NCBI RefSeq assembly: GCF_000577815.1
Contig: NZ_CBYM010000002.1
Coordinates: 1-64,000, forward strand
Direction of reading: 5' to 3'
Origin: Clostridium saudiense
GTDB lineage: Bacteria; Bacillota; Clostridia; Clostridiales; Clostridiaceae
Length of the DNA: 64,000 nt
Each line of letters begins with the position of its first letter. Within the stretch, counting starts at the first letter, position 1. Shown here one piece after another: positions 8,067 to 17,355 of this stretch. The position numbers were made by a program, and so were the translations under genes. The notes beneath the pieces were generated by a model. It did no database searches. It saw nothing but the letters and a program-made list of their open reading frames with translations, and was not told where the DNA came from.

Positions 8067-9293
8067 TTAAAATAAATTATTAATTTTATTATTTATTTCT
8101 TCAATCCCTATTGAATTCATTTTAGTTGTGTCACTTAAATCATATTTATTTTTTAGTGATAAAATTCTATATACACTTTCATCTAATCTTTCTTCTGTAA
8201 TCTCACCTGAATTAACAGCCTCACTAATAGAGGTCAATACCTTAATTTCATTATCATATCCATGACAAACTAATATTATATCTACGCCTGCATTAATAGC
8301 TTTTACAGAAGCTTCACCAATATCATAATTATCCATAATTGCTGCCATAGTCATATCATCTGATATAACCACACCCTTAAAGTTCATTTCATCCCTAAGA
8401 ATATCTGAAACAATTTTCTTAGACATGGTAGCAGGATTTTCTGAATCTATATTTTTTAATAAAATATGAGATACCATAATTGCATCTGCTCCACTATTTA
8501 TAGCATTTTGGAATGGAATAAACTCTAGCTCTTTTAGTTCATTTAAACTTTTTTCAACTAGTGGTAATCCATAATGTGAATCTACACTAGTATCTCCATG
8601 TCCTGGAAAATGCTTAACAACCGGAATAACATTATTTTCATTGATTCCTTTCATAACACTTATTCCTAAATTAGAAACAATATCTGCATCTCTACCAAAT
8701 GCTCTACTTCCTATTACTGTATTATTAGGATTACTTAAAATATCTAATACCGGTGCATAATCCATATTATAACCCATTAATTTTAATTCATTAGCTATTA
8801 TTTCTCCAACTTCATAACACATTTCTTTATTATTATATGCTCCAATAGAAAGACTTGATGGTAGTTTTAAAAACTCATTTGGAGTTCTAGAAACTACTCC
8901 CCCCTCCTCATCAACAGATATAAATAAAGGTATCTTATTATTCATATTAGATAATTTTATATTATTTATAAGTTCTGTAACTCCATTTAAGCTTTCAACA
9001 TTATTTCCAAATAATATTACTCCTCCTATATACGAAGTTTTAATTAAATCATTTATATTTTCATCAACACTAGTACCATTAAAGCCAACAATCATTAATT
9101 GGCCAATTTTCTCGTTTATACTCATACTATCAATTAATTCTTTAATCTCATCTCTCTGCGTCTTAATTTCTTCTTTTTTATTTATATCATCTTGTAAATG
9201 TTCCTCTTCATTTCTCTTAGTATTATCCATGCATGCTATAAGAAGTATCAGCATAGTAAACAAAATTGCTGAAACTCCAATTTTCTTCTTCAT
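8067..9293 (-). CDS. nagZ: Glycoside hydrolase family 3 beta-N-acetylhexosaminidase, lipoprotein
   Basis: 408 aa. A lipoprotein signal peptide ends in the lipobox LIAC (Cys at residue 21), so it is anchored outside the membrane. The GH3 catalytic domain follows: KIGQLMIVGF, DYAPVLDI, NTVIGSRAFG, the KHFPGHGDTSVDSHYGLP loop with the NagZ Asp/His pair, and VISDDMTMAAI containing the nucleophile Asp. It probably removes N-acetylglucosamine from cell-wall fragments. NagZ of Gram-negatives is cytoplasmic; the exported form is usual in Firmicutes (YbbD/NagZ). Confidence 0.9.
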   Translation of the reverse strand: MKKKIGVSAILFTMLILLIACMDNTKRNEEEHLQDDINKKEEIKTQRDEIKELIDSMSINEKIGQLMIVGFNGTSVDENINDLIKTSYIGGVILFGNNVESLNGVTELINNIKLSNMNNKIPLFISVDEEGGVVSRTPNEFLKLPSSLSIGAYNNKEMCYEVGEIIANELKLMGYNMDYAPVLDILSNPNNTVIGSRAFGRDADIVSNLGISVMKGINENNVIPVVKHFPGHGDTSVDSHYGLPLVEKSLNELKELEFIPFQNAINSGADAIMVSHILLKNIDSENPATMSKKIVSDILRDEMNFKGVVISDDMTMAAIMDNYDIGEASVKAINAGVDIILVCHGYDNEIKVLTSISEAVNSGEITEERLDESVYRILSLKNKYDLSDTTKMNSIGIEEINNKINNLF

Positions 9294-9323
9294 ACTTTTC
9301 CTTTCTTAGAATATATATTATTT

Positions 9324-10037
9324 CTATTTTATTATCATTTTTTCTGAATAAGAGAAAGCACTTCCCCTAACTATTTTTCTTTTATTAATTTTAATAATAA
9401 CCGATATACTTAGTATTATAACCAAAATAATTAAAGCATATATTATAAACAACTCTTCTGGTAATGCATTTATAATAGGATCGGTACTAGGATCAAATAT
9501 CCAATAATCATTATTAAATATAATCTTATGGAATAATGTAAAAGCCTTAGAAAAGTCTATTAAAATAGCTGCTATTATAAATCCAAAAAAGCAAATCAAA
9601 ATATTTGCACCTAAATTAAGATTATTAATAATATTTATTTTAAACTCTTTTTTATTTTCTATTTTACTAAAAACGATATAACCAGTAATAAACAGCAAAA
9701 AAATTATTGATATAATTATAAGAACTATAAAAATATCTTTAACTTCTTTAAAATGAATTTTTCCATATTCACTCATAACAAAATTTGGTAAAACCAATTT
9801 TGAATCAAAAGGATTTTGTAGATAGTTAATAATCTTACTATAATTTAAAAATAAATCATTCGATGATATACCAGTTACAGAAACTAAATTATACTTTTCT
9901 ATAATAATTTTATATATAAATTTCATATTTAATGCCATAATGGTTGAAATTGATATTATTGATATAGCTGTAAATATTCCCATAATAGTATTTACACTAA
10001 ATTTTATTATATTACTTTTATTTAAATACCCTCTCAT
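9324..10037 (-). CDS. Integral membrane protein of unknown function
   Basis: 237 aa with about four strongly hydrophobic segments and an extracytoplasmic loop (roughly residues 45-90) between the first two. I do not recognise the family. The start MRGYLNK was chosen because GAGGTGATG lies 3-9 nt before it; an ATG 6 codons earlier lacks that site. It sits directly upstream of the hexosaminidase gene (31 bp gap), so co-transcription is likely. Confidence 0.6.
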   Translation of the reverse strand: MRGYLNKSNIIKFSVNTIMGIFTAISIISISTIMALNMKFIYKIIIEKYNLVSVTGISSNDLFLNYSKIINYLQNPFDSKLVLPNFVMSEYGKIHFKEVKDIFIVLIIISIIFLLFITGYIVFSKIENKKEFKINIINNLNLGANILICFFGFIIAAILIDFSKAFTLFHKIIFNNDYWIFDPSTDPIINALPEELFIIYALIILVIILSISVIIKINKRKIVRGSAFSYSEKMIIK

Positions 10038-10145
10038 ATCATCACCTCTCATCAATTATATCATATTCCACTTTACATTGTATTTTTATTTAATTATGTA
10101 ATTATATGGTTTCAAAATGCACTATTCACTTTTTACAATAAAAAA

Positions 10146-10190
10146 TGGCAAATTATAGATAAAATTCAATGTTTAATCTATAATTTACCA
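10146..10190 (-). terminator. Hairpin terminator
   Basis: 15-bp stem with one mismatch (10146-10160 and 10176-10190), followed on the minus strand by TTTTTATTG. It ends the transcript of the 254-aa membrane protein gene. Confidence 0.75.
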
Positions 10191-10241
10191 TCAGTTTTAT
10201 ATCTTAAAAGTTATTATAATTTTTATGTATTATTTATATTA

Positions 10242-11006
10242 TTATTTTATATTTTCTAAAAAACACTTATCTTTTTCTTTTTTATCTCTAGTATCAAATG
10301 GATTATTAATAAGCGCCTTACAATAAAGACTTGGATAATTTTTACTTAAATATTTCATATACTCAGCCCATTCGATTGTTAAATACTTATATACTGCCAT
10401 TAAATCTTTTTCTATATGCATTATTTCATATCTTTCAATTTCATCACAATATCTTGTATCTAATTCTTCCTTTAAATGCATTATAGTCATTAACATTTCA
10501 GTAAATGTTTCGTGCTCTAATAAATTCCCATTTGAAATTAAATTAATAAGTAAATCCTTATTATCATCTAATTTATTTTTTATATCTCCTAAATTTATTT
10601 TATCAATATTTAGTTCATAATCATAATTTAAAATATCTTCGTGCAATTTAGAAAAAGATTGATCATTCCATGTATCAGAGTTTATAGTTCTATGATTAGC
10701 CATTACTCCATGTGCATCACCTTTAACTATATCTGATAACAACTTAGTTCCAAGCTCTGTATAAAATAATCCAATAAGCATATTAAGCTTTTCTAATAAA
10801 TGCTCTTTCTCTCTTCTTTCTAATATCCTCTCAATTACAATTGTAGTTAAAAATACTTCTAAAGGTATAAATGCAATATCCGCAAATAAAAAAATCATCG
10901 TATGATGCACATCTTTAAAAATTACAACATGTAAGTAGTGTAGTAATATTGATAGTATTACAAGTCCAGATCCTATCAATATTGTTTCTTTTGTTCTTTT
11001 ACTCAA
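10242..11006 (-). CDS. Conserved hypothetical protein with two N-terminal membrane segments
   Basis: 254 aa. Two membrane helices (about residues 9-27 and 36-60) are followed by a mostly helical, charged cytoplasmic domain with EREKEHLLEKLNM-type heptads and several His, Trp and Tyr residues. I do not recognise a catalytic motif. It has its own terminator and no obvious partner gene. The start follows a GGAGGATAAAATTTG leader. Confidence 0.6.
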   Translation of the reverse strand: MSKRTKETILIGSGLVILSILLHYLHVVIFKDVHHTMIFLFADIAFIPLEVFLTTIVIERILERREKEHLLEKLNMLIGLFYTELGTKLLSDIVKGDAHGVMANHRTINSDTWNDQSFSKLHEDILNYDYELNIDKINLGDIKNKLDDNKDLLINLISNGNLLEHETFTEMLMTIMHLKEELDTRYCDEIERYEIMHIEKDLMAVYKYLTIEWAEYMKYLSKNYPSLYCKALINNPFDTRDKKEKDKCFLENIK

Positions 11007-11100
11007 ATTTTATCCTCCATATACTACTAGTAAATTTATATAAGATATAGTATATCAGCTTGTTTATTAGTAGTAAAGTTATGTTATACGTTATCATAGA

Positions 11101-11124
11101 GACTGTATCTTTTTAGATACAGTC
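11101..11124. terminator. Short perfect hairpin, possible terminator
   Basis: 10-bp perfect stem (GACTGTATCT, loop TTTT, complement) between two minus-strand genes. T-richness is modest on both sides, so terminator function is likely but not certain. Confidence 0.5.
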
Positions 11125-11162
11125 AACTCTTTATTTATTCAACACGTATTTTTTATTCTACT

Positions 11163-11318
11163 TTATTGTAACTCATCTTCATCATAATGATTTGATACAA
11201 ATACATCTGAAGGATCAATTCCAAGTTCCTCACAAGCCTGACTCAAATTACATCCCATTTCATCCATATATTTAGCGACATATGCATTAACATCAATTTG
11301 TGAATAAACATTTTCCAT
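11163..11318 (-). CDS. 51-aa acidic protein of unknown function
   Basis: A short frame with an excellent ribosome binding site (AGGAGGAATTTGGT before ATG). The protein begins MENVYSQIDVNAYVAKYMDE and ends with the acidic tail HYDEDELQ. The middle part (NLSQACEELGIDPSDVFVSN) looks like a small helix-turn-helix-like pair of helices with two cysteines. No signal peptide or membrane segment. I do not recognise the family; the ribosome binding site and sensible composition support a real gene. Confidence 0.6.
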   Translation of the reverse strand: MENVYSQIDVNAYVAKYMDEMGCNLSQACEELGIDPSDVFVSNHYDEDELQ

Positions 11319-11701
11319 ACCAAATTCCTCCTAAAAATCACTTAATTATTATCTGTTTTGATAATTTTATTTTTGTGTATCAAAATAACTATTATTTCTA
11401 ATACTGATTCTATTATATATAATGTTTTAAAAAAATATTCCTTTCTTACCACCTCCCTTTATTTAATATTTTGAAAAAATTCTGATAATTAGTATTTTCA
11501 ACCTATCTTCTAGATTTCCTGCTAAAAAATATTTTTATTGGTATTACTTTTTAGATTTTATTATTTTCTACTATAAATTACTTAGTTTTTCACTTTATTT
11601 GATAAATTTACAAATAAATAATAATTAATCCTTAAATTTAATTTACTTATGTTATACTATATCTTATATAAAATAATAAAATTTTTGAAGGGTGGTAAGT
11701 C
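11319..11701. other. AT-rich intergenic region with an inverted repeat
   Basis: No open frame is convincing. TTTTGATA (11356-11363) and TATCAAAA (11378-11385) form an 8-bp inverted repeat upstream of the 51-aa gene, a possible operator. The rest is very AT-rich and must hold the promoters of the two diverging genes. Confidence 0.4.
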
Positions 11702-12880
11702 ATGAAAATACACTTTGATAAAAAGCTATTGAAGTATTCAATATATGTCACTTTAACAGCTATAGCTATATTTTTAGCTTTAACTATAATGTCCAATATA
11801 GGGACAATATTTACAACTATTTTTTCTATTATCGGAAATTGCCTTAGCTTGATAAAACCTCTGCTTATTGCAATAATAATTGCCTATTTACTCTTTCCCT
11901 TAACAAGGAGCATCGAGAATTTTTTAAGAACTAATACTATTTATAAAGTAAAAAAGCAAGGAAACAGAAGAATGATTGCAATTATATCTTCCTATCTTCT
12001 TATAATTGCTATAGTATTAGCTATTATTTGGGGAATCTACTTTATGATAGGCGGTCAATTATCTAAAAGCACAACGCTTACTAACATAATAAATGATATA
12101 TCTTCATATTTAAATTCCAATTCATTTACAACATCATCAATAAAATCAACTTTAGAGAATTTAAATATTTCATTTATTGATAAACTAGAACCTTATATAA
12201 TTCAAATTGTTGATACTGTTCAAAAATATATAATTAATAACCTTGGATTAATGACATCTAATATAATGTCTATAGGAAGTAGTATTGCTACATTCTTTAT
12301 ATCAATTATCATAAGCATATATATCCTAAAAGATTCTGAATACTTTATTGGTCTTTGGAAAAAACTTTATTCTTTAATATTTAAAGATACTGTTGCCGGT
12401 AAAAAATGCTCTGAAATTTTTTCAATAATCAATGATGTATTTTCAAAATTTATCCGTGGGCAATTATTAGAAGGCTTCTGTGTGGGTGCACTATCTGCAA
12501 TTGCGCTATCAATTGCTAGAATAGATTATGCAGTTGTTATAGGTATTATTGCTGGTATATGCAATATGATTCCTTATGTAGGTCCTATTGTTGGAACAAT
12601 ATTAGCAGCCGTAATGGGATTATTAAGTGGAAGCCCTATAAAAGTATTATATGCAATAATAGCAATGCTTGTAGTTCAACAAATTGATAATAATTTTTTA
12701 GCTCCAAAAATAGTTGGGCAAAGCGTAGGACTTCATGCGGTATTTACTATGATGGCTATTTTAATAGGTGGTAATATAGGTGGATTAATCGGAATGCTAA
12801 TTGCAGTTCCAATTGCAGCTTCTATAAGAGTTATATTTAATAAATGGTACGATAATTACACATCTTCTAGAATTAACTAA
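11702..12880 (+). CDS. AI-2E family transporter
   Basis: 392 aa with eight or so membrane segments and a hydrophilic segment around residues 130-190, the layout of the AI-2E/PerM/YtvI family. Family motifs include LIKPLLIAIIIAYLLFPL near the N-terminus, GQLLEGFCVGAL, and the late stretch YVGPIVGTILAAVMGLL. Members include the E. coli autoinducer-2 exporter TqsA and Na+/H+ antiporters, so the substrate is not predictable. A GGGTGG site precedes the ATG. It is a single-gene unit with its own terminator. Confidence 0.9.
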   Translation: MKIHFDKKLLKYSIYVTLTAIAIFLALTIMSNIGTIFTTIFSIIGNCLSLIKPLLIAIIIAYLLFPLTRSIENFLRTNTIYKVKKQGNRRMIAIISSYLLIIAIVLAIIWGIYFMIGGQLSKSTTLTNIINDISSYLNSNSFTTSSIKSTLENLNISFIDKLEPYIIQIVDTVQKYIINNLGLMTSNIMSIGSSIATFFISIIISIYILKDSEYFIGLWKKLYSLIFKDTVAGKKCSEIFSIINDVFSKFIRGQLLEGFCVGALSAIALSIARIDYAVVIGIIAGICNMIPYVGPIVGTILAAVMGLLSGSPIKVLYAIIAMLVVQQIDNNFLAPKIVGQSVGLHAVFTMMAILIGGNIGGLIGMLIAVPIAASIRVIFNKWYDNYTSSRIN

Positions 12881-12921
12881 ATTATATATTAATTAAATTT
12901 ACTAATTTAATACTTATTATG

Positions 12922-12980
12922 AAAAACTGCATTAAGAAATTGAAGCAAATACAATAAGCTTCAACTCTTTAGCAGTTTTT
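12922..12980 (+). terminator. Two-stage hairpin terminator
   Basis: Outer arms AAAAACTGC/GCAGTTTTT (12922-12930, 12972-12980) enclose an inner stem TTGAAGC/GCTTCAA (12940-12946, 12958-12964). A T-run closes it, downstream of the AI-2E transporter gene. Confidence 0.75.
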
Positions 12981-13065
12981 CTTTTAATAAGATTATAAAG
13001 TCTTAAGTAAAATCATATAATTTATAGATTTGATATGATTTAGCTTTTAATTTTATACATTAAAA

Positions 13066-13314
13066 CTATATTAAACAACTTAAAAGCATAACCAATAATC
13101 CACTTCCAATAACAATTTTATCTCTATCTATTTTATCATTTCTTAATGCGGAATCTAAAAATCCTAGCACTATTATTATACTACCTACATATAATAGTAT
13201 GTCCCCATACTTTATAAAAAATATTTTCGATACAAGTATACTTATTACTAATGCTAAAATAACACTTCCTCCAATAAATATTTCATCCTTTAGTCTTTTA
13301 AAATATACCCCCAT
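13066..13314 (-). CDS. Small membrane protein, unknown
   Basis: 82 aa with three hydrophobic segments (about residues 14-32, 38-53, 67-82) and a charged N-terminus and mid loop (RNDKIDRDK). A GGGGGAATAAAG site precedes the ATG. No family recognised. Confidence 0.65.
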   Translation of the reverse strand: MGVYFKRLKDEIFIGGSVILALVISILVSKIFFIKYGDILLYVGSIIIVLGFLDSALRNDKIDRDKIVIGSGLLVMLLSCLI

Positions 13315-13488
13315 CTTTATTCCCCCTAATATAAATTTTACTTATTAACGATTTCTCACCTTCTACTTTTCTTTTTATCAATTAATAAAATATATTTTTA
13401 ATAATTTATCATTATTATTTATTTATATATATTATTTTATCATATATATATTCTATTTTCAAAATTTTTACAATTATTCTTATTATAA

Positions 13489-13535
13489 AAAAATCCTTTA
13501 TATAGATATATTTAGCATCTATATAAAGGATTTTT
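13489..13535. terminator. 19-bp hairpin terminator
   Basis: Perfect 19-bp stem (13489-13507, 13517-13535) with a 9-nt loop and T-runs on both strands. It lies just past the stop codon of the 49-aa zinc-ribbon gene. Confidence 0.85.
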
Positions 13536-13537
13536 AA

Positions 13538-13687
13538 TTATGTATCTAATTTAGTTATCGTTCTCTTACCATCGCATATCCATCTTATTTTATTATTGCA
13601 TTTATCACATGTAATAATTCCATTAGCTTCACACTCTGGTTCTTCAAATATAATTTCCCCACACTTAGGACATAAAACTTTTTCCAT
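13538..13687 (-). CDS. 49-aa zinc-ribbon protein
   Basis: Small frame starting MEKVLCPKCGEIIFEEPECE, with paired CPKC and CDKC motifs spaced 20 residues apart, typical of a single zinc ribbon, plus two further cysteines. A GGAAGTGA ribosome binding site lies 6 nt before the ATG, and a strong terminator begins directly after the stop. Likely a small metal-binding protein; the partner or target is unknown. Confidence 0.7.
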   Translation of the reverse strand: MEKVLCPKCGEIIFEEPECEANGIITCDKCNNKIRWICDGKRTITKLDT

Positions 13688-14005
13688 AATCAATCACTTC
13701 CTTCTTAAGTACTAATTTTAATATATTAATTATTTTTATTTTAACCTTTTTATACAAATTTAAACAGTTCTTTATATAAGTATATAAAATTTATGCTATA
13801 ATTTGTAAATAAGAATAATTTACAAAAAAATTGATATTTTATTATAATATAGCAATAAATGTATTGACATAATTAACAAATTTATAATAAAATCACTATA
13901 AGGAATTTCCGAATGTTTTTAAACTTTTACCATCTATCATTCGACTAATATAAGAAAGGATGTGAGTATATTTCATAGCGTTTTAACTGTTGTGAAATTA
14001 AGCTT
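13688..14005. other. glnA upstream region with promoter-like elements and a short leader frame
   Basis: TTGACA (13864-13869) followed 18 bp later by TAAAAT (13888-13893) is a plausible promoter. CGAATG/CATTCG (13910-13915, 13938-13943) could form a weak hairpin. A 15-codon frame from a GTG at 13962 stops in TGA at 14007-14009, overlapping the glutamine synthetase ATG as ATGA. No recognisable riboswitch was seen. Confidence 0.4.
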
Positions 14006-15907
14006 ATGATTGATAACTTACTTTATACCATACCAAAAGAAAATCATACAAAAGAACAAGTAAAAGAAATATTAACTAACCATCCCGAAATCAAATTTGT
14101 TTCATTTGTTGGAATTGACCTTTCAGGAAATGATACTGATGAAAAAATACCAGTAAACTTATTTTTAGATGATCTTGACTCATTCCTTCATGGAGTTGCA
14201 GTTCAAACTGATGGTTCATCAGTTGTTTTACCTGGAATCGCCACATTAAATAATGCAAAAGTAGATATGATTGCTGACTTACATAGCAAATGGTTTGTTG
14301 ATTACAATTATGATTTTATAGATTCTGCAACAAATAAACCAGTTGGTACATTAAGAATTCCATGTTTCTTATATCACGATAATAAACCTGTGGATTCTAG
14401 AAATATTTTACACAATGCAGTTAAAACATTTAAAGATACTTTATGGAATATATTTGATACAAATCCTGAAGTATTAGATATTTATGACATAAAAAAAGAT
14501 GATATAGATGAAATAGTTATTACTTCTGCTACTGAATTAGAATTTTGGGTTAAAACTCCAAACAGTGATGCAGAATTAGAAGAATTATCTACTTCTCAAG
14601 TACTTCATGAACAATACTGGACAAGAACTAAAGGTAAAGTTCGTACTGCTTTAGAAGAAACTTTACTATTAATGGAAGCTTACGGATTTGAACCAGAAAT
14701 GGGACATAAAGAAGTTGGTGGAGTTAGAGCTAAATTAGATTCTTCTGGTAATTTTGATCATGTAATGGAACAAATTGAAGTTGATTGGAAATATTCTGAT
14801 GCAGTTCAAGCAGCTGATAATGAATTATTCATTAAAATATTAGTTCAAGAAACTTATAGAAGATATGGATTAGATGTTACATTTATGGCTAAACCCCTTG
14901 ATGGTGTTGCTGGTTCAGGTATGCATGTACATTTAGGAATTAGCTTAAAACTTAAAAATGGTAAGAGAATTAACTTATTCCATACAACTAAAGATCACTT
15001 CTTAAGTGTTCTTGGATATGGATCTCTTATGGGATTACTTAAAAACTATGAAGTTATGAATCCATTTATATCTTCAACTAATAACTCATTAAAAAGATTA
15101 AAACCTGGATTTGAAGCACCAGTTTGTATAGTTACTTCTCTTGGATTATCTCCAAGTAATCCTTCGAGAAATAGATCTATATTAGTTGGTCTTATTAGAG
15201 ATTTAGCTAATCCTTTAGCTACAAGATTTGAACTTCGTTCACCAAATCCACATTCAAATGCTTATATAACTATAGCTGTATGTTATATGGCAATGCTTGA
15301 TGGTATTCTTTATGCGGTTAACAATAAAAAGACTGATGATGAGCTTTTAGCTGAACTTTCAAAAGAATATGGTGAAGAAGCCGATTACTTAGAAAAAGAT
15401 AGAAAATATAGAGCTGAAGAAGATGTATTTGAAGACTTTACTGAAGAAGAAAGAAATAAATACTTCAGCAAAGCACCAGCAACAATCTATGAAAACATTA
15501 CTGCATTAGATAGATATCCTGAAAAAGTAGAAGTTTTAAAGAGAAATGATGTGCTAACAGATCAACTTATTAACAGTTTTAGAATGGCAACTATTAAGAG
15601 ATGGAAAATGGAAATATCTCATAGAATAGTAAATAAATTTACTGCTGAAATCAGAGCTTGTAAATGCCTTCATGATGCAAATAAAGCACTAGATTTAGAC
15701 TTAACTAACTGGACTAAAATTCACGAATTAAGATTATATATCATGAAGGATACTAATTTTACAAAATCTCTTTTCACAAGACTTAAAGACGCAATTGTGG
15801 AGAACAATTTAGAGCTTGCTTCTGATTTATATTTAGAATTAGAAGATAAAATGAGCTTATTAAGAAATATGTACTCTTCATATAAAAAGAATCTTTTAGA
15901 TATTTAG
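14006..15907 (+). CDS. glnA: Glutamine synthetase, long clostridial form
   Basis: 633 aa, between the 440-470 aa GSI enzymes and the roughly 700 aa GSIII. The catalytic core is clear: AGSGMHVHLGI (metal/ammonia-site region), NPFISSTNNSLKRLKPGFEAP, and the ATP/glutamate-site stretch FELRSPNPHSNAY. The last 180 residues form an extra charged helical tail. It makes glutamine from glutamate, ammonia and ATP. The ATG has only a weak ribosome binding site; translation may be coupled to the overlapping leader frame. A strong terminator follows immediately. Confidence 0.9.
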   Translation: MIDNLLYTIPKENHTKEQVKEILTNHPEIKFVSFVGIDLSGNDTDEKIPVNLFLDDLDSFLHGVAVQTDGSSVVLPGIATLNNAKVDMIADLHSKWFVDYNYDFIDSATNKPVGTLRIPCFLYHDNKPVDSRNILHNAVKTFKDTLWNIFDTNPEVLDIYDIKKDDIDEIVITSATELEFWVKTPNSDAELEELSTSQVLHEQYWTRTKGKVRTALEETLLLMEAYGFEPEMGHKEVGGVRAKLDSSGNFDHVMEQIEVDWKYSDAVQAADNELFIKILVQETYRRYGLDVTFMAKPLDGVAGSGMHVHLGISLKLKNGKRINLFHTTKDHFLSVLGYGSLMGLLKNYEVMNPFISSTNNSLKRLKPGFEAPVCIVTSLGLSPSNPSRNRSILVGLIRDLANPLATRFELRSPNPHSNAYITIAVCYMAMLDGILYAVNNKKTDDELLAELSKEYGEEADYLEKDRKYRAEEDVFEDFTEEERNKYFSKAPATIYENITALDRYPEKVEVLKRNDVLTDQLINSFRMATIKRWKMEISHRIVNKFTAEIRACKCLHDANKALDLDLTNWTKIHELRLYIMKDTNFTKSLFTRLKDAIVENNLELASDLYLELEDKMSLLRNMYSSYKKNLLDI

Positions 15908-15908
15908 C

Positions 15909-15942
15909 AAAAAAAGAACTGCCAAATGGCAGTTCTTTTTTT
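15909..15942 (+). terminator. Terminator of glutamine synthetase gene
   Basis: 15-bp stem with GAACTGCC core (15909-15923, 15928-15942), AAAT loop and a run of seven T. Confidence 0.92.
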
Positions 15943-15969
15943 ACTAATCTTCTCTATCCTTAAATGCTT

Positions 15970-16512
15970 CTAGTACTTTTTGTGTATTCTCTCCATATAA
16001 AATGTAATAATCATTGTCATAGCATAATCATAAATTAAGAAAACTGGTTGTGCTATTATCCATAATATAATAGATGCAATAGCTTTTGTTGAAGTATCAA
16101 ATAACCTAGAAACTATAGTTTCTAATCCTGTTATTACATTTATACCTAATATATTTTGCATTATTAAAAATCCAATAATAAAGGCTATATTGAAGAATAC
16201 TAATTTTAATAGTATTTCTAATTTTTCTTTTCTTAATCTCTCTATAAAAAACTTTATTATTCCAAATACACCAAAGAAAATAAAATATAACAATGATATG
16301 TTAATTGGAACCAAGAAAAAAGCTATTAAACTAGATGCTATATAGACAAAAATTGATGTTTGTACATCACTTCTTATAATACAAATAGGTATTATTGCTG
16401 AAGCAATAGTTAATATTGCTAATGTACTTATTGGTAAAAAAGCCGCTAAATATAAAACTATAGTAGTTAATGCAACTAAAATCCCCCCAAGAGCTATATT
16501 CTTTGCCTTCAT
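15970..16512 (-). CDS. Membrane protein, ECF-transporter S-component-like
   Basis: 180 aa with about five or six hydrophobic helices. The N-terminal pattern (KNIALGGILVALTTIVLYLAAFLP) and overall size resemble substrate-binding S components of energy-coupling factor transporters. No vitamin-specific motif is recognised and no ECF ATPase genes are adjacent, so a shared ECF module elsewhere would be needed. It follows the DnaJ gene on the same strand, separated by the inverted-repeat element. Confidence 0.6.
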   Translation of the reverse strand: MKAKNIALGGILVALTTIVLYLAAFLPISTLAILTIASAIIPICIIRSDVQTSIFVYIASSLIAFFLVPINISLLYFIFFGVFGIIKFFIERLRKEKLEILLKLVFFNIAFIIGFLIMQNILGINVITGLETIVSRLFDTSTKAIASIILWIIAQPVFLIYDYAMTMIITFYMERIHKKY

Positions 16513-16531
16513 AAAACCGCCCCTTTCATAC

Positions 16532-16647
16532 AGTTAATAGTTAGTAGTTAATAGTTATAGAAACTATTACATTGTTTCTTAAAATACATTCTTAAATTCA
16601 ACCCAAGTTGAATTTATTCATTAACTATTAACTCAAAACTATTAACT
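16532..16647. repeat. Nested inverted repeat built from four copies of an 11-mer
   Basis: AGTTAATAGTT occurs twice with a 3-bp gap (16532-16542, 16546-16556), and twice more in inverted orientation with the same gap (16623-16633, 16637-16647). Between them lies a smaller palindrome, AATTCAAC/GTTGAATT. The whole 116 bp can fold into one long arm. It looks like a small mobile or RNA-processing repeat. Confidence 0.7.
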
Positions 16648-16657
16648 TCTAACTATC

Positions 16658-17281
16658 CTAACAACATCCTATTAAATCTCCACCAAAGCATTCACATAAT
16701 GAATCTAAACACCATAAATTCATACAACAATCACAAGTATCCATATTTCCACTTGAAGTTCTATATGTTTGACTATATCCACGACTTCTTGAATTTAATT
16801 GATTTAATGCTTGCCTATATTCAAAATTATTTGGATCCATATTACATGCCTTTTGAATATTATTATATGCTGACTCAAACCATCCTTTTGCAAGCATAAC
16901 ATTTCCATATAAATAATACCATTCAGCATCTCTATCTCTAATAGCATTAAGCTTTGATTCTGCTACTGAAATACTCCTCATTTGAATTAAACTTCTAATC
17001 TCTGCATAAATTGGAGCATTGCTACTATAAGAACTATATCCTGAATTATAATTTGTGTTATATCCATTAGATGAAGCATTATAGCTTGAATCTCCACCAT
17101 TATTATTCTTTAACATATCATATGCCTTATTTACTTCAGCAAGCTTTTCCTGTGCTAAATCCTTAAGTGGATTATCTACATATTGATCTGGATGATATTG
17201 TTTTACTAACTTCCTATAAGCTGATTTAATTTCTTCTTGAGAAGCCCCTGGCTTTACTCCTAATACCTCATATGGATTCAT
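16658..17281 (-). CDS. DnaJ-domain protein with TPR region and cysteine-rich tail
   Basis: 207 aa. An N-terminal J domain ([26 protein letters not shown] motif at residues 31-33) implies stimulation of a DnaK-type Hsp70. A Ser/Tyr/Asn-rich linker (about 65-92) leads into a TPR-like region ([20 protein letters not shown]). The C-terminal 30 residues hold eight cysteines ([18 protein letters not shown]). There is no CxxCxGxG zinc finger, so it is not a general DnaJ. It lies downstream of the DUF5685 gene and may act with that protein. Confidence 0.88.
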   Translation of the reverse strand: MNPYEVLGVKPGASQEEIKSAYRKLVKQYHPDQYVDNPLKDLAQEKLAEVNKAYDMLKNNNGGDSSYNASSNGYNTNYNSGYSSYSSNAPIYAEIRSLIQMRSISVAESKLNAIRDRDAEWYYLYGNVMLAKGWFESAYNNIQKACNMDPNNFEYRQALNQLNSRSRGYSQTYRTSSGNMDTCDCCMNLWCLDSLCECFGGDLIGCC

Positions 17282-17355
17282 TTTTAAAACACTCCTTTTT
17301 ATCCTTTATGTATATTTTTTATAACCGTATATTTTCAGAATAACTTTCTTAATCT

